Shown here piece by piece: positions 1 to 23,700 of a stretch of 64,000 nt of DNA. This stretch comes from Daphnia pulex (lineage: Eukaryota > Arthropoda > Branchiopoda > Diplostraca > Daphniidae). The notes beneath the pieces are model-generated. The model had not been told where the DNA came from. It made no database searches and saw only the letters and a list, made by a program, of their open reading frames with translations. Each line of letters opens with the position of its first letter. Within the stretch, counting starts at the first letter, position 1. The stretch covers positions 4,481,501 through 4,545,500 of the forward strand of contig NC_060018.1 in NCBI RefSeq assembly GCF_021134715.1, written 5' to 3'. The position numbers and the translations under genes were made by a program.

Positions 1-87
1 TAAATTTATGATTCGGGGAGAGGTACAGTGTACACAAAATCCTTCCTGGATTTTCTGTTTCCCTTTTGCTATGAATATATTTATTAT

Positions 88-8670
<8,583 letters not shown>

Positions 8671-10716
8671 TCATGACGAAACCTGAGTGTAGCTCTGAGC
8701 CCGTCCACTGCAAGTAGCATAACAGGAACGAATCAACCAGTAAACACCTTGAATAACCTTGTGGACAATACCTAGAAAAACGAGCACGAAAAATAAGACG
8801 AAAATAAGAGATTAAAAAAACGCCGCCCTTTCATTTCTTCTGACTGTGTATCGATCTGGTGTGGAATAGATACGGGCAAAGTGGGCGGGAAATGATGAGA
8901 CCCAAGAAATTCTCCCTTTATGTGAGTACTGGTGAGTGTGTGCGTGAGACAGATTTCGAGTGGGAGCCGTGCTTTTCATCATGGCGAGGAGCTGACGTGT
9001 AAGAACCGAAAGAGCGCAACGCATCTTCGATTAAGTCTTCGACAAAGGGAGCCCATGCACAGTTTTATTGGTGTGTCAAACGCGTCGTGACGCGCAGGCA
9101 ACCCGTTGACCAATCAGTCGTATTGGCGTTCTGACGTCAATGCAACAAAGAATACACAGTACGTTTCGAGACGGCTCAAGTTTGGATAGTTGCCCACCGA
9201 GGAGCGCAACGAAGAACCTTGCTGCACGGCCCTTCTTCAAATTCAGTTGGCTCGTCATCTCTCGCCATCAAAGACATACTGAAAGGGGAGTAAAAGCGTG
9301 AGCTTGTTTACCTGCTGACGTATACACGCCTCCTACGATGGCACAAAGGCGGAGAACAAAGCGCAAGAGAGGCGGTGCGTCTGGAACAACTCGGACTCTT
9401 AGTGGAGCCACATCGTATCTGATGAAATGATCCAAGAGTCATTATTTAGCCCAGTCGTTGAAGATTGATTTCGTTTATCTTTTTACTTGAAATAAATCCC
9501 TGGAATCCCATGAGATCCTTTTTGATGGCCAATGATTCTCGATTGGTTTCGAACTGAATATTGCCACGTCTTCATTGAGCCATGAATTCCGGATGAAGCG
9601 GAAACAAGTGATTCGATTTCCGTTGGCACGGCGGTAACAAAATATTGGAATAACATAGCTCCTGCATATATTATTGAATATGAGTCTTAATGAATTCATT
9701 TAAAATCGGCAAAATAACCAAACCTTTGTCGGTGATGACTTCATCACCCTCAAGAGGCTGTATTAACGTCGAACTGTGTCCGAATGAAAATTTATCAATC
9801 CTGTGTGAATAATTAAATCGCTCGTCGTCCATCATTGGAGATAAGTGGGCGTGCGCGCGCATTGGTAAAGGCAGAACTTTACCGGCTGTTATGTGAAAAT
9901 TACCAGCCACCTTTGTCAGCTGTAGCGTACCGTGTAACCGGCATGCGTCAGAGGGTTGGCTCGGCACGAATTCTCTGCATTTTAAGAAAATGTTTATGAA
10001 ATTTAACATCAACCCAACAGAAACTTTTCAATTGCAAACCTTGATGGCATTTCTCCAAAAAGATTTTGGTAGCCAGATTTCCATAACAGCTGTTGGATCC
10101 CATGAGGTTTATCTCTGAGAATGCTGTTGAGCCTTTGAGCAGCCTCGAAATGGTTCCTCTGTCTGGGGCTTAACTCGAACCAGGTATTTTCTTCTGTGAG
10201 ATGACCAAAACTAACAACACTTTGCCCTGTAGAATCTAAAACATCTGCTCCAATATCTAATAACAAGAAGATTCCTTAGTAAAGTTAAACATGGGAAAAC
10301 AAAATAATTTATCTTACATCTGCAAGGCATTGCTACTGTCATGTCGACATTTAAATCCATCCTGGTGTCAAGATCATCATCGGGAACAAAATGAAACTTC
10401 ACCCCGGAATGTATAAAGTCGTTAACTTCAGAAAAAACCAAGTACAGGATGATGAAAATGCATATGAGGGAAACTAAATAAAACACAAAACAGAAGAAAA
10501 CACAAATCAGAAAATATTTAAAATAAAAATGTACAAAGTTGACAACATACTGGTTCCACCTGATGTGGTTTTTTCCTTGTAGGTGTCAGGAACCTAATAT
10601 TCATAAAATTATTACTTAAACCTGATTTAAGATTAGCCAAACTTTTTGTCAACAACCTTAGGGAATGCATCGAGTTCGATTACTGCCTTTATTTTGTCTT
10701 TTCTTCGTCGGTGCAT
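8671..10716 (-). CDS. ERGIC2: ERGIC2-like ER-Golgi intermediate compartment protein
   Basis: Eight exons keep phase throughout: 10657-10716, 10551-10593, 10318-10473, 10040-10256, 9724-9974, 9487-9661, 9312-9418, 8671-8771; 369 residues against 377 in human. ERGIC2 cycles between ER and Golgi in a complex with ERGIC3 and ERGIC1 and helps cargo transport. Seen: ELDAFPKVPDTY then SGGT at the N-terminal cytosolic segment, a first membrane helix (about 36-55), DMTVAMPCR, luminal ADVLD, KVAGNFHITAGK, SHRIDKFSFG, FQYFVTAVPTE, KGSHGIPGIYFKYD, and a second membrane helix around LRLCAIVGGVYTSAGIVHK near the C-terminus. All match family landmarks. The final intron (8772-9311) is unusually long for this gene and contains a TGACGTCA at 9132-9139 but no convincing exon. 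Confidence 0.93.
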
Positions 10717-11617
10717 TTTAAAATAAGTGATGTATCAGTGAGTATAATAATTATAATAATTTTTTTATCTAGTAAATTTCATCACAGAATATCTGGACGA
10801 TACAGAAACACTAAACCGAGTAGAACACATATGTTTCAATATTTGTGTTCTCGATACTCGATAAGAGACATTCAGAGGATAATCAACACACCGGTAGTCG
10901 GTTTTGAGTTTAAATTTCTGTTGCCATTCACTAGATGTCTATAGTGCGCCCCCCCCCCCCCAGAACCATCTAGCGTAGCAATCGACCATTGTCTTCAAAT
11001 TTCTTTCCGGAAGTCGGGACTACCCAGAAAATAAGTGAATAAAGACATAAAGTGATAGCTTTCGAGCTAGCTCGTCAGCTTTTGAGCTGACTAATAATTC
11101 GACCATATATTTCCATGAAATTTGGGGTAAAAAATAAACTTAACTTAATGCCTAAAATGGAACTGCTCTATTACGTTTGAGGAATTATCAACTGATAATA
11201 ATTTTGAAGGGTGGGATAAATGTGATCTACGGTATTAAATAATACGAACAGAAACGTAGAATAAAATTCTTCAAACTCGCAACAAAATGACTTAGTCAAT
11301 TCGTGTCAACCCAATAAAAACAATTCGGAAATCAATACAATGATTATGAACATAGTTTATTTTTATTAACCAGAGTGCTCGTCGGTGATTAAAGCACCGG
11401 CCGCGAGTAACGTGAAAAAGAAATCTTCACTTTAAACTTATTTACGATAAAATCGAATCACTACATTACACAGGCATGATATAACACCACGATTTACAAA
11501 AGCACAAAAAGAGTTATAATTAATCTAGTCGCGGTCCTTTTTATTCATAAGCTAAAATGTACTGGACCTGATGAACCACGTAAAGGCTTAGAACCACGCA
11601 CTGCTCGAACAACATTT
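10717..11617. other. Intergenic: ERGIC2 5' flank and E(z) 3' UTR
   Basis: No coding signal is visible. It contains a poly-C tract at 10949-10961, one CCATCTAGCG word at 10966-10975, and AATAAA-type signals for the minus strand near 11357-11370 that could end E(z) transcripts. The rest is AT-rich. Confidence 0.5.
10949..10961. repeat. Poly-C homopolymer
   Basis: An uninterrupted C run of about 13 bases. Such runs are prone to length error in sequencing; it lies outside genes, so no frame is affected. Confidence 0.9.
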
Positions 11618-15109
<3,492 letters not shown>

Positions 15110-15267
15110 CAATAACAATTATAAAATAACATAAAATGGGGGGATTCGTCAACACTTGTTTCCCAACTGTCACGCGTGAAGATAGTTGACAGCTGGAACA
15201 ACATTGCCACTTTCCGGTGAACGATATACGGCCGAAATAACGACAGATCGTCGGTGAACATTCTTTA

Positions 15268-16134
15268 TTACCAATCTCCGTCCAAATTACTAGTTATCAC
15301 ACCATTTTGTCGTAAAATAACGAGAGCCGGATGACTATTTGTCTGACAACAAAAATTCAAATGGCAACCCCGCTTCGAAAGGGAAGTGAAAAAGAAATTT
15401 CCCACGAAATAGCGCGGGATTTCTTTGTTCCCAAAAGAAAAAAATGCCCCGCGTTAATGATGTAAAAATAGGTAATATGATTCCATCAGCAACCAAAACA
15501 TCAAACCGTTTTCCAATCAACGTACCTGATTATTAGGTGGCGAATCTGGAACACATTGTGGCGAATCAGTAGTAGTTGACGGTTGCACTGTAACGTTGGT
15601 GGGTTTGATATCCTCTTCATTGGCCTTGGATTTCCTTCGGATGACCATGTTATTGTTGGTCGGAGGTTTCTGAGATCTGAGTGCCACTTTGCCCTTGTTG
15701 GCATTTCGTGTTAACGTGTGAGTAGTTGATCCTTGAGCTGCACGCGTGGCCATTTTTGAGGCGAGAGAAGCTGCTCCTCTGAGACTGCCTGGCTGGACAG
15801 ACGAAGAAGTAGCCGGTCGCTGATGAACCGCAACCGTCTGCTGCTGAGTGACTGTTGGCGTCTGCTGATGATCCGACGACTGGCGGTGGCGTCCCGATTT
15901 GGCAGAGGCGCCGCCGTTTTGGATGTTGTTGTGCGGCTGCGAGCAAATGTGACTGCCGCACGACGATTTCAATTTTCCGTCTTCCACCACGGCGTTGGCC
16001 CGACACCAACGATAGAAACACCGCCAATAAACCGTATTGCCTGAGCGTCGATTGATTCGATACTTGCATCCATCAATGACCAGTGCAACACCACCCAACC
16101 GATTCTCCATAAATTTCACTTCTTGGGGCGCCAT
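15268..16134 (-). CDS. FLYWCH-type zinc-finger protein
   Basis: Exon 1 is 15526-16134 (203 codons from the ATG) and the best second exon is 15268-15342, giving 227 residues. A single FLYWCH domain occupies about residues 6-66: F-x-ENRLGGVAL, DGCKYRINRR, NTVYWRCFYRWCRANAVV, then SHICSQPHN as a slightly unusual final His ligand region. FLYWCH fingers bind DNA or chromatin partners (as in fly Mod(mdg4) isoforms). The remaining ~160 residues are low-complexity, rich in Q, S, T and basic patches. The second exon is supported by a strong acceptor (TTTTTGTTGTCAG) and an AATAAA overlapping its stop codon (15264-15269). Function of this protein is not known to me. Confidence 0.75.
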
Positions 16135-17388
16135 GATGCGGCCAAACAACAACAACAACAACGAAAAACAAAACAATTTCGTTTGGCCGACACTTTTTTG
16201 AAACAAAACAAAATAAATTTTGTTCGTGAAGCTCAAGTGTAGGAAATAAACAATTTCGACACTGTCATTTTTGCCGTTGAAAAATTCTTGGCAGCAGCTC
16301 ACAAACTTGCCAACTCGACGATGTACCTCGACAACCTGGCGACCAAACGGAGAAATGAAGAGCAACGAAAAAAAACACAACAAGTTGACGGGCACAAGAT
16401 TAGAACTCGACAAGTAGAATAGACAACAAGTTTCTTATAACACACTCTATCCCCCTAGTCGTTTTTCGACTATGCACGCCATTTCAACATACACACGCCA
16501 ACCAAGGAAGAAAAGATATTTTAAAAGAAGCCTTAGGGATTGGGCTGCTGCTGTTGTACGGGTGGTGGTGGGTTGTAATTTTCGACCCCCTCAAGGAAAA
16601 GGAAGGGGAGGAGTGGAAAGAAGAGAAAGGATACATACGGAGAAATTGGGGAGTTGTAGGAGAATGAGTTAGTTATTATACGACCTTCAAAAACCTACCC
16701 ACACAGCCGTTTGGTGTGTGTGTGTTGTAGACGTGTCACCCTGGGCAGCAGACGGATCTCTCAACAACACGAGTTGCGTTTCTCCAAAGATGTGAGCGTG
16801 AGAAATGGCCGCTGCTGCTGCACCGCCCGTTTTCCTTCCTTTGGCATTTCCTCTCTCCGTAGATTGTGTGCGTCTTGCAAGTTATTTTACCGCGCCTTTT
16901 TGCTTGTAGTTTATTAACTGACTCTCTCTAGTCAGATAAGATAACCGGGTCTTGAACAAAAACGCACGAGTCCAGTGGAAAAATAATATAGCTGGTGGTG
17001 GCCAGGAAAGATTTTCTAAACCGTACAGACTGGACGACCGTTTGGTTGTAACTAACTACCCAGATGGAACTGGGGTGAAAAGTCGAGACACGTGCCGTTT
17101 TTATTTTTGTAATCGGGGGGAATTTTTCAAATGAATAGTAACATGTATAACTTTATTTGACATTGAATAGGTGCTGCTGCTCCTACGTGTACATCAATAG
17201 AGTCCTAGTTTTTTCGTACCATTCCATCGAGAGATTTTTGGACCGGGAAACAAATTTAGTTGTGCAAAAGTGATCAATGTGGGTTAAGGTTGTTTTGGTT
17301 GAGGCTTTCGATTAACACCTTTTATTGCGATTGATTTTGTGTGTCACGAAAACCCAAGTACCTTATCGTTGTTGTTGCTCCAACGACA

Positions 17389-17400
17389 GCCATCTAGCGG
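17389..17400 (+). promoter_or_regulatory. CATCTAGCGG word (CTCF-core-like)
   Basis: GCCATCTAGCGG; its reverse complement fits the CTCF core CCASYAGRKGGC at all but one position. It lies downstream of the E75 coding end. One of four exact CATCTAGCGG copies in the window. Confidence 0.4.
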
Positions 17401-18051
17401 TCAAATTTGAAACTTTTATTTTTGAAATTTCGAAAATAACCGTTGACCGTTTGTTGGAATGTATACCGACGATGGGTGTATAATAGAATTCATTTTGTAA
17501 ATAAAAATAAATGAAACAAAAACTCGATTTGACATTCTTGCATAATTGTAATGTCTAGATTGCGCACGTGAAATGCGCTACATTAACCGGTCATTAGAGA
17601 ACACACGGCACGTACAGTTTTGAAATTTTTTCCGCAGATACACACACATTACACAGGCATTCCGTTATAGAATTATATATGGAGGGTAGGGAGGATGACA
17701 ATTTCTTTCGATCAACAGAAAAAGAATTTGCAAATAGAAAACCGAAACACGCAACAATTGAAAAACAGAATTTTGAAAGTAAACGACAGAGAGAGAAAAT
17801 CACTTTTGTTTCCATAATTCCCACAGAAAAACACAAAAACCGAAATAAAAAAGTACAGAAATTCCGAGTGCATTGCAACTCATGGACACAAGTTACAATT
17901 TAGAAAAAGGGAAACTTGACAAAAGAAAAAAGTTTTATCCATCACTCGGTTTTTGTTTTTTTGCCCTCCCCTCAACCAATCCGAAAAAGAGACCCCCGAA
18001 ATGTTGACAGAAACACAAAAATTGACACACTATTAGATTTTTTTGTTGTAA

Positions 18052-18084
18052 TAATATATATATATATATATATATAATATATAT
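18052..18084. repeat. (AT)n microsatellite
   Basis: About 33 bases of alternating A and T with one interruption, within the probable E75 3' UTR. Confidence 0.9.
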
Positions 18085-19168
18085 AAAGATAGGGGGTGTA
18101 AAACATACGAAGAAAAAGGTGTGTCTTCCACTGGGATAAAACAATCATCAATACGATTGCCACACTCACACACGGTAAACATGGAAGGAGCTCCTGCCCA
18201 AATGTTTTCAAACCCTTCCATCACTCTCTCTCACTCTGTCGTTCACAGGAAATGGGTTGTCCGTCGTAAAAATCACAAAAGCATACGAAATTGTTTTCTT
18301 TTTTTTTTTGTTTTTGTTTGTTTAAGGGGACAAATTTAAAATTATGAAACGAAAAAAGAAAAAATCATGTCGAGATCGACCGTCACATGCTCGTACGGGA
18401 GTTGTACGGGAAATTAATTTTTAAATGAAAAAAAAAATTGAAAATATTTTAAACAAATTTTTTTAGGTCGAGCAGGTGTGACGACAAACGATACACGGAC
18501 AATTTCTTGATAGAGGGCTTCTCTCTAAATTTTTACGAAGAAGGAAATAACCTCGTCGAAATAGTGGGCGATTTAATTTAACAAACATTCTCTTTCCTTG
18601 TTGTCGGGATTCAAAATAAAAAATACAGCACAGAGAAAATGCGTCTTGGACGCCACCGGCTAAACACAGCAAATGAAAAAATAATGTTCCCGCAAAGAAA
18701 GTTTTTGAAAAATTTAAAAGAAATGCGCGCGCGCCAATTTCGAAATGGGACTGTTTAACAGCGAGGCAAATTCCGCGATTCGAGTTTTTTTTTTGTTTTT
18801 CCTTTCAATTTGAACGAGGAAAATGGATCATATCATGTAGAACATCAAACTCAAGTGTATATACTATGTATATATATATATATAAGATTCGGTCGGGAGT
18901 GTGGGGGGGGGGATAGATAATTATATAAAGACCGAGTAGAATAATCGACACTGATGCTGGTGATAACGAAGAACTAGTTTACAGTTTCTTATTCTGTACA
19001 AGAATTTTTTTTTTTAAAGGGTGTTGGTTGTTTGCTGCTGTTGTTGTTGTTGTAGTTGTTGAAAGGGATCGAATCAAAAACACGGCTGACGATGCAACCA
19101 AAAAATGGGATCCTCTTACGCTTAATAGTTGCCCCATCACCCCCATGCCTCCTCCTCCTCACCCCATC

Positions 19169-19200
19169 CAACACACACACACACACACACATACACACAC
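19169..19200. repeat. (CA)n microsatellite
   Basis: About 32 bases of CA repeat with one T interruption, just 3' of the E75 stop codon. Confidence 0.9.
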
Positions 19201-19241
19201 AATCCACAGGTACGGTGAGAGAAACTCTTCGTCAATCATTT

Positions 19242-20740
19242 TTAGGCGTGAAGGGGGAAATAGTGAGTGTTGTTGTGTTGCGTGACTGGCGTCGTTGGCC
19301 TGGCCGGCGACGACGAGGGCGACTTGAGCGACAAATTCAACGGTTGTGAATCGCCTCCAACTGAAGAAACCGATTCCGGCTGTTGTTGCTGTTGTTGTTG
19401 TTGTTGCGGAATTCGGCTGCTGCTGGGACTTGGGCTAGAGTGGTGATGTGGAGGAGACACTGGCGACGACCTCTGGTGGTGGTGGTAATTCCAGCTAGAT
19501 GGCGAAGATGAGCCGGCGTAAAGTGGACCGGAAGTCAAAACGGTTCTTTGTTGTTGTTGTTGTCCGTTACTGCTGCTGCTGCTGCTGGAAAGGGGTGACA
19601 GACAATAGTTTTGGCTGGACGATGAAGGTGTGGGCGATGAGCCCGTCACGTTGCCCTTCATAATGTTGGCGACGATGAGATCGGCGCGGCGCTGCTGTTC
19701 GGTGCTGACCATTTTGGGACCTTCCATCAGGGAACGGGCCAGGGTCGAGTGGGTCGACGTCAGCGAACTGACGACGCCCGAAGACAACGAAGACGCCAGC
19801 AACGAAGACGACGACGTCGACGGAGGTGACGTCAAGGCACTGCACAGGGCAGAGTACGTGCCCGGAGGGGAACTGAGAGCCGCAGACAAGACGCTCACGG
19901 TCGACGTAGACGATGAAGAGGAAGAGGTCGGCGAGCTGCGAGGAGGCGAGCTAACGGCCGGCACTCGCATCGGCGATTCTTCGCCTTTGCTTCCGGCGCA
20001 ACGCGTCAGAGCCCGGAATTTCTTGTGCGGTTTGTACGCCTCGTCCATCAGAGAGTTGGTGTCGAAAAGAGGCGGAGCCTGAAGGACTCGCTTCAAGACG
20101 GGCATGTCGTCGACGCTCGACTGGCCTACACGGCCACCGGCCGATGGAGCCGCATGATGATGATGATGGTGGTGATGATGTTGCATCTCATCCACTTCCT
20201 TGACTTTGTCTTCCAGTGAAGAGCGCGGTGATGAGCAAAGGGACGTGTTGGTCGACCGGGAAGCCGTCGACATTTTCTCGTAGCGATCCACACCCGATTC
20301 GATTCCGGAATCATCCGGAGAATCCAATTTGCGCATCTTTGAATAAGGGCAGCTGCTGCCAGCATTGCTTCCGGCTCCAGCGCTGTGGGTCCGCGGAGGC
20401 GATTCAACCATCCTCATCAGAGAACGGCCGGTGGAATCCATTTCTTCACCGTCGCTCGACATGGAAGATGATCCGTTCTCGGACGGGCCGCGAAGTCGGC
20501 GTCGGTGTGAGCCGCCAGACATGAGCGGCACAGCGCTTCCGGCAACAGCGGCCAATAGCGGCAAATCGCTCATCGACGAGGTGCCTTCGACGCCGGAGCA
20601 AATCGATTCAGCGCCGCTGCTGGACACGGATCCCATCGGACTCTTGGCGCCACCTTCTTCGTCGTAGCTGTCCCTGTCATTGTGCCAAGGACTGGCAGTC
20701 GGGGGAGGAGTCTGCTGCTGCGCATGATGATTATAATGTT

Positions 20741-20773
<33 letters not shown>

Positions 20774-23700
20774 CAGTCATCTTGAAGGCCAGCAATTTTT
20801 CAGAGTGAAGGGTGTTGAGCGTGCGCAGGTCGGGAATCTTGCGCAACAATTCCAAAAAGAGTCCAGCCTTGTCAGGATGGGCTTGATTCAAAACATTCTC
20901 CAAGACGGATCGCAATTTCGATTGCATCCGCTCCACCAATTCCACATTCCTCAATCCGGGTCGATCTGAAGAATTTCAATTTCATCTCATTAATTCAATG
21001 TCGCAAATTAACATTTTAGTTTAAAGAAACTTACCGGCAGCGATGACGACAACGGCGCAAAAGAGACCCAATTCAGAGTCATTAAGTGCCAGGCTGTTGA
21101 GTCTCTCGGCAAATTCAAACATGGAATCCATTAAAAATCGGGCGTTGGACGAATTGTGAAGGGCGTCCCTTCTTAGTAGTTGGCCGTTCAAGCACAGCAT
21201 GGTGTTGCTCTGTAATGAAAACAATTTAAATCAAAATGAATATCAAACATTTCCCAGTCGAATTTTCTTTTCGTTTTCTTCTTATTTACCTGTGAGTCAA
21301 ACATGGCGGCCAATCGAACGAGAAGTACTTCAAAGACTCCGGGTTTCAAGAGCGTGACTTTATCGTCTTCGGCCAATAGGGTGAAGCCGGGCAAACGTTT
21401 GGCGAATTCCACCACATCGCGGATGGCCGGAAGGAAGCGCTCGGAGAAATCCTGCAGCAATTGCTGTTGGCCGTTGGAAGGCGCTGGCGTCGGATTCAAC
21501 GGGCAAGCCTGTGGAATAACAACACAGAAAAAACCGTTAGACACCCAATCATGAAAAAACGCAATTATATGATATTTATTCCCCCGGACAAAAACAGCTG
21601 CGCACACACGCACGCACGCGGAGGATTATTATCGGGATGTCGAAAAAGATTCGTCCTTGAGGGGGGGAGAGCGGCCATTTTTTATTATTTTTTCGGTGGA
21701 AACAAACAAATGGCCCAGCACTGGCAAACATGGCACGCGGCATATGTTTGACCTTGGTATATAATACAGCTGCAGTGCCTTCCCGTTTGTCTTTCCGCTT
21801 CGTCAACATTCACGCCAAAGTTGCGTGAATTTTTCCATTTCAACCTCCAACTCACCCCACTCGGGACAGTTGGAATTTCAAATTGTTGTTGACGTCAACA
21901 CAATTTTACTTTTTCAAGGTCTATGACGAAATATCCCAATCACTTTGGAAACTTTGAGTTGGTAAACAGAAAAATGGCTCCCGCCCGCCCAACCTTGAAC
22001 AGAACGTTCGAAAAAATTCTCTCATGGTCACGACCCAAGGTCGGGACTTTTAACGCCCTTCCCTTCACCTTATCCGTCACCCACCGGTTAGTCAGACAGT
22101 GGCCGTCAGGAAATTGGCATCAAGGGCAGGACATTTATGCAATGCAAAATTCGATGATGAAAGATCGGCTACACTTACCAAAGTGGGTGGGCAGGCCGTG
22201 TAGTTGGGCTGGCGATGGGCATCGGCCATCAAAATTTGGACTTTTTCGCGGGTGAAATCGCACGTCTCCATGTGGGCACGGACGACAGATTGCATCAACT
22301 GAACTTCATCAGCAAATTCGGCCGGAAGCGAACGCTCAGCCAGTCTGGCGTTCACCGACTGCATGGCCGCCAAAATCTTGGCCTTTTCCCGCTTCGGTAC
22401 ACGACCAAATCGAACAGCTATAACAAATAAAAATAAAATAAATTAAATTAAATCCACACACACAAAATCACTTTTCAATTCACACCATTATTATCAGGGC
22501 CTGCAATTAAAAGTCTTTTTAAAATTGGCCATTCTTCTTCTCCGCAACGATCCATCTTTCATTCCTTAAAACACTTTCCTATTTCTCTACTAATTCAATT
22601 AAATAAAACTCGAAGCAACCGAACAGTGTGGTGGACAAGTGCTTTCGTGATGGTCTTCGACAATCAACTAAGGTTCGGTTATGGGTTCGGTGGGGGAGGA
22701 AATAGACGACAGGGGGGACTTGTAGCGGTCGTTACGCGAAGCTGAGAAACCTTGGCGCCCATTTCCAACTATCTCTAGAACGCAAATAGGATGCAGCAAC
22801 AACAACAACAACACTCTCCACCCACAACTAGGAACCTTGGCCATTCCATGAAAGGTGGATAAATTGTCTTTTCTAATCTAAGCAATCGGAAATGTGTATG
22901 GGGAAATAATAATAATAGAAAAAGTACCTTGAACGGAATTGTTATCCATTCGACATTGGCGCCTTTGAGCCCACGTCATTGGACGTGCCGACATTAAAAC
23001 GGCCGTGTTGGACGCCACGTTATACTCTTGACACATCATTCACTTTTTAGAAAATAATCCTTTCTCTCTTTTGATAGGAAAACGTACAAGAAAAAGTAAC
23101 TCGCAAGAACAACAGACACACACGTGCGGCTGGTAGGAGGTGAGCTAGTCGACTAACGAGAATCTAGTTCACTGGGGCCATGGATATACACTACACACCG
23201 AAGAGATGGTGGTGATTGAGCCCCGGCCCGGCTCGGACCCAGGATGGAGTAGGCGGAGTTTCCAACGGTACTCTTCTACTATTACTACTACACCAAAGTA
23301 TTGACGAAATGGTATGTGTTTTCCACGAGTTCATTTCACAATCGAGAACTCGGGAGAAAAATGTTCGCTCCCAATGAGGTCAAAGACCCATATTGTAGCT
23401 TTGCTAGTGTATCACCAATTTGACCTCCTATGATTTGGCTCCTACTATATAGCTCCTGGATGCTGAACGTTTGACCCCCCCCCACTTTAGTTGACATGGA
23501 AAATAATATACAAGAGAAAGAACAACAACTCACCATCACGGCTCATTCCGACAGCGATGCACTTTTTGAGTCGACAGTATTGGCATCGATTGCGATTGAT
23601 GCGCAGAATGGAGCACTGCTGATTCTTGGTGCACGGCCGATACTGGATCTTTTGTTGAATGCTCCGTCTGAAGAAACCCTGGAAAATCAAAAACCAAATG

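Larger units (their letters stand above)
16135..19241 (-). other. E75 3' UTR/3' flank and FLYWCH upstream region
   Basis: No coding motif was seen on either strand. The segment next to the E75 stop is AU-rich and includes microsatellites (18052-18084 AT, 19169-19200 CA). One GCCATCTAGCGG word lies at 17389-17400, and several AATAAA-like signals face the minus strand around 17147-17420, which suggests a long E75 3' UTR. The GC-richer segment 16135-16900 is probably the FLYWCH promoter and 5' UTR. Confidence 0.45.

Noticed and set aside
9076-9258. 60-codon minus-strand frame within the last ERGIC2 intron, tested as an ERGIC2 exon
   Set aside because: Joining 9312 to the acceptor near 9275 gives an early stop, while joining to 8771 gives the family C-terminus in phase.
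19567-20667. Several long open frames antisense or out of frame to the last E75 exon
   Set aside because: They mirror the CAG, GAC and TCG repeats of the E75 tail; the E75 frame has clear conserved blocks, so these are shadows.
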